A DNA stretch of 8,246 bases from Lachnospiraceae bacterium UBA6452 (lineage in GTDB: Bacteria; Bacillota; Clostridia; Lachnospirales; Lachnospiraceae). The number at the start of each line of letters is the position of its first letter. The first letter of the stretch is position 1. Where the stretch lies: positions 1 to 8,246 of the forward strand of contig DJNY01000114.1 in NCBI GenBank assembly GCA_002441865.1, read 5' to 3'. Positions 5,162-8,246 of the stretch are shown piece after piece. A model generated the notes under the pieces. The model was not told where the DNA came from and searched no databases. It saw only the letters and a program-made list of their open reading frames with translations. The position numbers and the translations under genes were made by a program.

Positions 5162-7465
5162 ATGATCAAATTGTATGATGGCGGCGCCTATCTGGTCAAT
5201 GGAACAGAAATCATACCGGATAATGCACAGGCACAGGCGGCGGTAACAGCCAGAACAGGGAAAACAGTCACAAAGCAGGAAGCTGCGCAGCAGACGATCG
5301 CATATAGTATCCTGAAGGATCATAATACTTCGGGAAACATGGAAAAGCTGAAGATTAAATTCGATAAACTGACAAGCCATGATATTACTTTTGTCGGCAT
5401 TATCCAGACAGCGAGAGCTTCAGGGCTGGAAAAGTTCCCGATACCGTATGTCCTGACAAACTGCCACAACTCTCTTTGTGCAGTGGGTGGAACGATCAAC
5501 GAGGATGACCATATGTTTGGTCTGACCTGTGCAAAGAAATACGGCGGTGTTTATGTACCACCGCATCAGGCAGTCATCCATCAGTTTGCAAGAGAAATGC
5601 TTGCAGGCGGCGGCAGGATGATTCTGGGATCCGATTCTCATACAAGATATGGCGCACTTGGTACGATGGCAATGGGTGAAGGCGGCCCTGAGCTTGTAAA
5701 ACAGCTCCTCTGCCAGACTTACGATATCAATATGCCGGGCGTTGTCGGCGTTTATTTAAAAGGTGCACCGGTCAAAGGCGTCGGTCCGCAGGACGTAGCG
5801 CTTGCGATCATCGGTGCGGTATTTGCAAATGGTTATGTGAAGAATAAAGTCATGGAATTTGTCGGACCGGGCGTATCTGCCCTTTCCGCTGATTTCAGAA
5901 TTGGTATTGATGTCATGACAACAGAAACGACCTGCCTGTCTTCTATCTGGCGTACAGATGAGCAGATCAGGGAGTTTTATGAGATCCATGGCAGAAGTGA
6001 AGAGTTTAAAGAACTGAATCCGGGACAGGTAACCTATTATGATGGCATGATCGAGGTTGATCTTTCTGCGATCAAGCCAATGATCGCCATGCCATTCCAT
6101 CCGAGCAATACATACACGATCGAGGAAGTCAATGCGAACCTTGCGGATGTGCTCCATGATGTAGAAGAGAGAGCAAAGGTTTCTCTGGACGGTCAGGTAC
6201 CGTATTCTCTGGCAGATAAAGTTGTAAACGGCAAATTTATGGTAGATCAGGGAATTATCGCAGGCTGTGCGGGCGGCGGATTTGAAAATATCTGTGCAGC
6301 TGCTGATATCTTAAAAGGCAGGTATATCGGCTCCGATGAATTTACATTAAGTGTATATCCGGCTTCTATGCCTGTTTACATGGAACTGATCAAGAATGGT
6401 TGTGCAGCGACAATCCTTGAAACAGGAGCTGTTTTAAAGACTGCATTCTGCGGTCCTTGCTTCGGTGCAGGTGATACACCGGCAAACAATGCATTCTCCA
6501 TCCGTCATTCTACGAGAAACTTCCCGAACCGTGAAGGCTCCAAACTGCAGAATGGACAGATTTCTTCCGTGGCACTGATGGATGCGCGTTCCATTGCAGC
6601 AACTGCAGCCAATAAGGGTGTGCTGACACCTGCAACGGAATTTGACGGTGAGTTTGGCAAATACAAATATCATTTTGATGCCAATATTTATAAGAACCGT
6701 GTCTTTGATTCCAAGGGCGTGGCAGATCCTTCCGTTGAGATCCACTTCGGACCGAATATCAAAGACTGGCCGAAGATGGTAGCACTGACCGATAATCTGG
6801 TACTGAAGGTTGTATCCGAGATCCATGATCCTGTTACAACAACGGATGAGCTGATCCCATCCGGTGAAACATCTTCTTATCGTTCCAATCCGCTCGGACT
6901 TGCTGAATTTGCACTTTCCCGTAAGGATCCGGCTTATGTCGGTCGTGCAAAGGAAGTACAGAAGGCAGAAAAGGCAAGAGAAGCACTGATCAGCGGCGAA
7001 AGTGATGTACATCCATGTGCAGAGCTTCCGGAGATCAAGGCTGTCATGGGTGTGATCAGGACACAGTTCCCGGATCTGACACATGAAACATTGGGTATCG
7101 GATCCACGATCTTTGCCGTAAAACCGGGTGATGGTTCCGCAAGAGAGCAGGCAGCAAGCTGTCAGAAGGTACTTGGCGGCTGGGCAAACATTGCCAATGA
7201 ATATGCGACCAAGAGATACCGCTCCAACCTGATCAACTGGGGTATGCTTCCATTCCTGATCGAGGAAGGTGAGCTTCCGTTCCATAATCTGGATTACCTT
7301 TTCATTCCGGATATCAGGAAGGCAGTGGAAGAAAAATGGGACGAGATCACAGCGTATGTGGTAAAGGATACGCTTGTACCGTTTACCCTCCGGCTCGGTG
7401 AATTGACTGATGAGGAAAGAGAGATCATCTTAAAGGGATGCCTCATCAACTATAACAGAGTATAA
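5162..7465 (+). CDS. Aconitase-family hydratase (putative aconitate hydratase, 767 aa)
   Basis: This is a single-chain [4Fe-4S] hydro-lyase of the aconitase superfamily, probably cytoplasmic, that would isomerise citrate/isocitrate or a related hydroxy-acid. The catalytic half (~50-480) contains [12 protein letters not shown] (D158, S159, H160 match aconitase's DSH site) and three expected cluster cysteines: C369 in AGCAGGG, and C430 and C433 in [10 protein letters not shown]. The C-terminal swivel domain (~550-767) carries GDGSAREQA (S659, R661, matching the catalytic Ser and substrate Arg) and [16 protein letters not shown] lies seven bases before the ATG. The length and N-terminus ([14 protein letters not shown]) fit the clostridial/YbhJ-like 'hydratase' branch better than AcnA or AcnB, so aconitate itself is not certain as the substrate. 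It stands alone, without citrate synthase or isocitrate dehydrogenase neighbours. No defects are visible. Confidence 0.93.
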   Translation: MIKLYDGGAYLVNGTEIIPDNAQAQAAVTARTGKTVTKQEAAQQTIAYSILKDHNTSGNMEKLKIKFDKLTSHDITFVGIIQTARASGLEKFPIPYVLTNCHNSLCAVGGTINEDDHMFGLTCAKKYGGVYVPPHQAVIHQFAREMLAGGGRMILGSDSHTRYGALGTMAMGEGGPELVKQLLCQTYDINMPGVVGVYLKGAPVKGVGPQDVALAIIGAVFANGYVKNKVMEFVGPGVSALSADFRIGIDVMTTETTCLSSIWRTDEQIREFYEIHGRSEEFKELNPGQVTYYDGMIEVDLSAIKPMIAMPFHPSNTYTIEEVNANLADVLHDVEERAKVSLDGQVPYSLADKVVNGKFMVDQGIIAGCAGGGFENICAAADILKGRYIGSDEFTLSVYPASMPVYMELIKNGCAATILETGAVLKTAFCGPCFGAGDTPANNAFSIRHSTRNFPNREGSKLQNGQISSVALMDARSIAATAANKGVLTPATEFDGEFGKYKYHFDANIYKNRVFDSKGVADPSVEIHFGPNIKDWPKMVALTDNLVLKVVSEIHDPVTTTDELIPSGETSSYRSNPLGLAEFALSRKDPAYVGRAKEVQKAEKAREALISGESDVHPCAELPEIKAVMGVIRTQFPDLTHETLGIGSTIFAVKPGDGSAREQAASCQKVLGGWANIANEYATKRYRSNLINWGMLPFLIEEGELPFHNLDYLFIPDIRKAVEEKWDEITAYVVKDTLVPFTLRLGELTDEEREIILKGCLINYNRV

Positions 7466-7544
7466 CTTGTAAGATAGCTATTAAGTAAATCAAATTCTGA
7501 CCGATAACCATTATGTAAGTTTTAATGATAAAAGTCAGCCACGG

Positions 7545-7580
7545 AAGGTGTATGTTCTGCATTTGCAGACATACACCTTT
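7545..7580 (+). terminator. Likely terminator hairpin after the hydratase
   Basis: AAGGTGTATGT (7545-7555) pairs with ACATACACCTT (7569-7579). Inside, after a one-base bulge, CTGCA (7557-7561) pairs with TGCAG (7564-7568) across a TT loop. The T tract is short (CCTTTCTG), so termination may be partial or may rely on the structured repeats that follow. The 79 bases between the stop codon and this hairpin (7466-7544) are AT-rich, with nothing recognisable. Confidence 0.6.
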
Positions 7581-7584
7581 CTGC

Positions 7585-7654
7585 ATATGTCCTGCACCAT
7601 AGGTGCAGGATGCAGCCCCGAGCTTTGCAAAGCAAATTCTCATGCGAGGGGTTC
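7585..7654. repeat. Structured 70-bp intergenic repeat, copy 1
   Basis: This is the first of two tandem copies. The unit starts ATATG, then a perfect 9-bp hairpin (TCCTGCACC-ATA-GGTGCAGGA), then a second folded part in which CCCC at the left and GGGG at the right enclose the palindrome GCTTTGCAAAGC. It ends GAGGGGTTC. It contains no sensible coding frame. It looks like a REP/MITE-type or RNA-level element; no target-site duplication is evident. Confidence 0.85.
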
Positions 7655-7658
7655 CAGA

Positions 7659-7728
7659 ATATGTCCTGCACCATAGGTGCAGGATGCAGCCCCGAGCTTT
7701 GCGAAGCAAATTCTCATGCGAGGGGTTC
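7659..7728. repeat. Structured 70-bp intergenic repeat, copy 2
   Basis: This matches copy 1 over all 70 bases except one (A at 7629, G at 7703), with a 74-bp period and a 4-bp spacer (CAGA). The single change turns the inner palindrome GCTTTGCAAAGC into GCTTTGCGAAGC, which still pairs (GCTT with AAGC around TGCG), so the folding is preserved. It ends about 20 bp before the ribosome binding site of the next gene and may lie in its leader. Confidence 0.85.
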
Positions 7729-7759
7729 TATATGTGGCGACAGAAAAAGGAGGGACTAT

Positions 7760-8246
7760 TTGAAAATTGATTCCAGTTACATAGGAATGGAATCCGCCAG
7801 AAGGTATACTTCTGTAGAACGAAAGACGGTTGGCATGACAGTGGTCAACGCAACGACGATGCAGGGAAGCGAAATGGAAAACAGATCGTTTGCAGATCTG
7901 TTTCAGAAAGAAACGGGGGAAGAGGAGACAGAGCCATATATGGACGGTCTCGCAAAGGTGACCGGTCTGATGCAGACTGGCAGTACAAGAAGCATTACCT
8001 CTTTAGAGGAAAAGAGGGCTATGCAGTCGATCAGACAGCAGTGTCTGCAATATCTGATTCGGCTTTTATATGGCGACAGGTGGAAAGATGTACAGGTAGA
8101 CGATACTTACCTGCAGCCAGTTACCTCAGGGCAACAGGCTGCCATAAGACGGGTCAATCTGACAGCGTCTTATTATCACGAAGAAACCGAGGAAACTGCC
8201 TTCCGCACAACCGGAACAGTCCGCACGGCAGACGGCAGAGAGATCA
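7760..8246 (+). CDS. Uncharacterised protein, N-terminal 162 residues (cut by window end)
   Basis: A TTG start is chosen because AAGGAGGG (7747-7754) lies at ideal spacing. The frame opens MKIDSSYIGMESARRYTS and stays open to the window end; the next in-frame ATG (codon 10) lacks a ribosome binding site. There is no signal peptide or membrane segment. Residues 1-80 look polar and loosely structured. Residues 82-104 form a likely helix (EEKRAMQSIRQQCLQYLIRL). Residues 148-162 read FRTTGTVRTADGREI. From memory, this last stretch resembles the front part of a family of large bacterial proteins of unknown function that often end in calcium-binding EF-hand/FG-GAP-like acidic repeats, but that part is outside the window. 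No clear promoter is visible between the repeats and the gene. Function unknown. Confidence 0.8.
   Translation, partial: MKIDSSYIGMESARRYTSVERKTVGMTVVNATTMQGSEMENRSFADLFQKETGEEETEPYMDGLAKVTGLMQTGSTRSITSLEEKRAMQSIRQQCLQYLIRLLYGDRWKDVQVDDTYLQPVTSGQQAAIRRVNLTASYYHEETEETAFRTTGTVRTADGREI

Noticed and set aside
6434..7285. Long - strand open frame (283 codons) inside the hydratase gene
   Set aside because: Entirely antisense to a strongly conserved gene; its composition is Cys/Arg-rich as expected for an antisense shadow, and no ribosome binding site was seen.
7446..7709. Open frame of 87 codons on the - strand across the tandem repeats
   Set aside because: It overlaps the end of the hydratase, runs through both repeat copies giving a duplicated Cys-rich peptide, and has no ribosome binding site.
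7585..7728. CRISPR array or tRNA-like genes in the tandem repeats
   Set aside because: Only two 70-bp units with a 4-bp spacer, so not a CRISPR array, and the folds do not form a tRNA cloverleaf.

Overview
The window reads as chromosomal DNA of a gut-type anaerobic Firmicute, most probably a member of the Lachnospiraceae. This is inferred from the style of the proteins, the moderate GC content, the strong AGGAGG-type ribosome binding sites, and the long stand-alone aconitase-family hydratase. No rRNA, tRNA, CRISPR array or transposase was seen.

Layout, left to right. (1) The window opens inside glgP (glycogen phosphorylase, + strand); only the C-terminal ~578 residues are present. (2) A strong palindromic terminator separates it from a convergent 485-residue regulator-like protein (- strand) with an N-terminal helix-turn-helix and a large C-terminal region I do not recognise. 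(3) Upstream of that gene, also on the - strand, is a 119-residue XRE-family repressor. (4) Divergent from the repressor is a near-consensus + strand promoter embedded in a long imperfect dyad. It drives a very small ORF with an excellent ribosome binding site. The ORF stops after 25 codons, but one extra base in an AAA run would join it to a second, protein-like frame and give a 42-residue product. A GC-rich hairpin closes this unit. (5) A DegV-family fatty-acid-binding protein (- strand) and an aconitase-family hydratase (+ strand) are transcribed divergently from two good sigma-A-type promoters about 40 bp apart. (6) After the hydratase come a hairpin and then two tandem, nearly identical 70-bp copies of a structured repeat. 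(7) At the right edge begins an uncharacterised protein with a TTG start, cut by the window end.

The metabolic genes (glycogen breakdown, fatty-acid binding, hydratase) look like ordinary housekeeping genes in separate transcription units. The least ordinary part is the repressor, dyad promoter and micro-ORF module at about 3.45-4.08 kb. The duplicated structured repeat at 7.58-7.73 kb comes second. I see no evidence of a large new multi-gene system. Functional statements rest on reading motifs by eye; no database search was possible.
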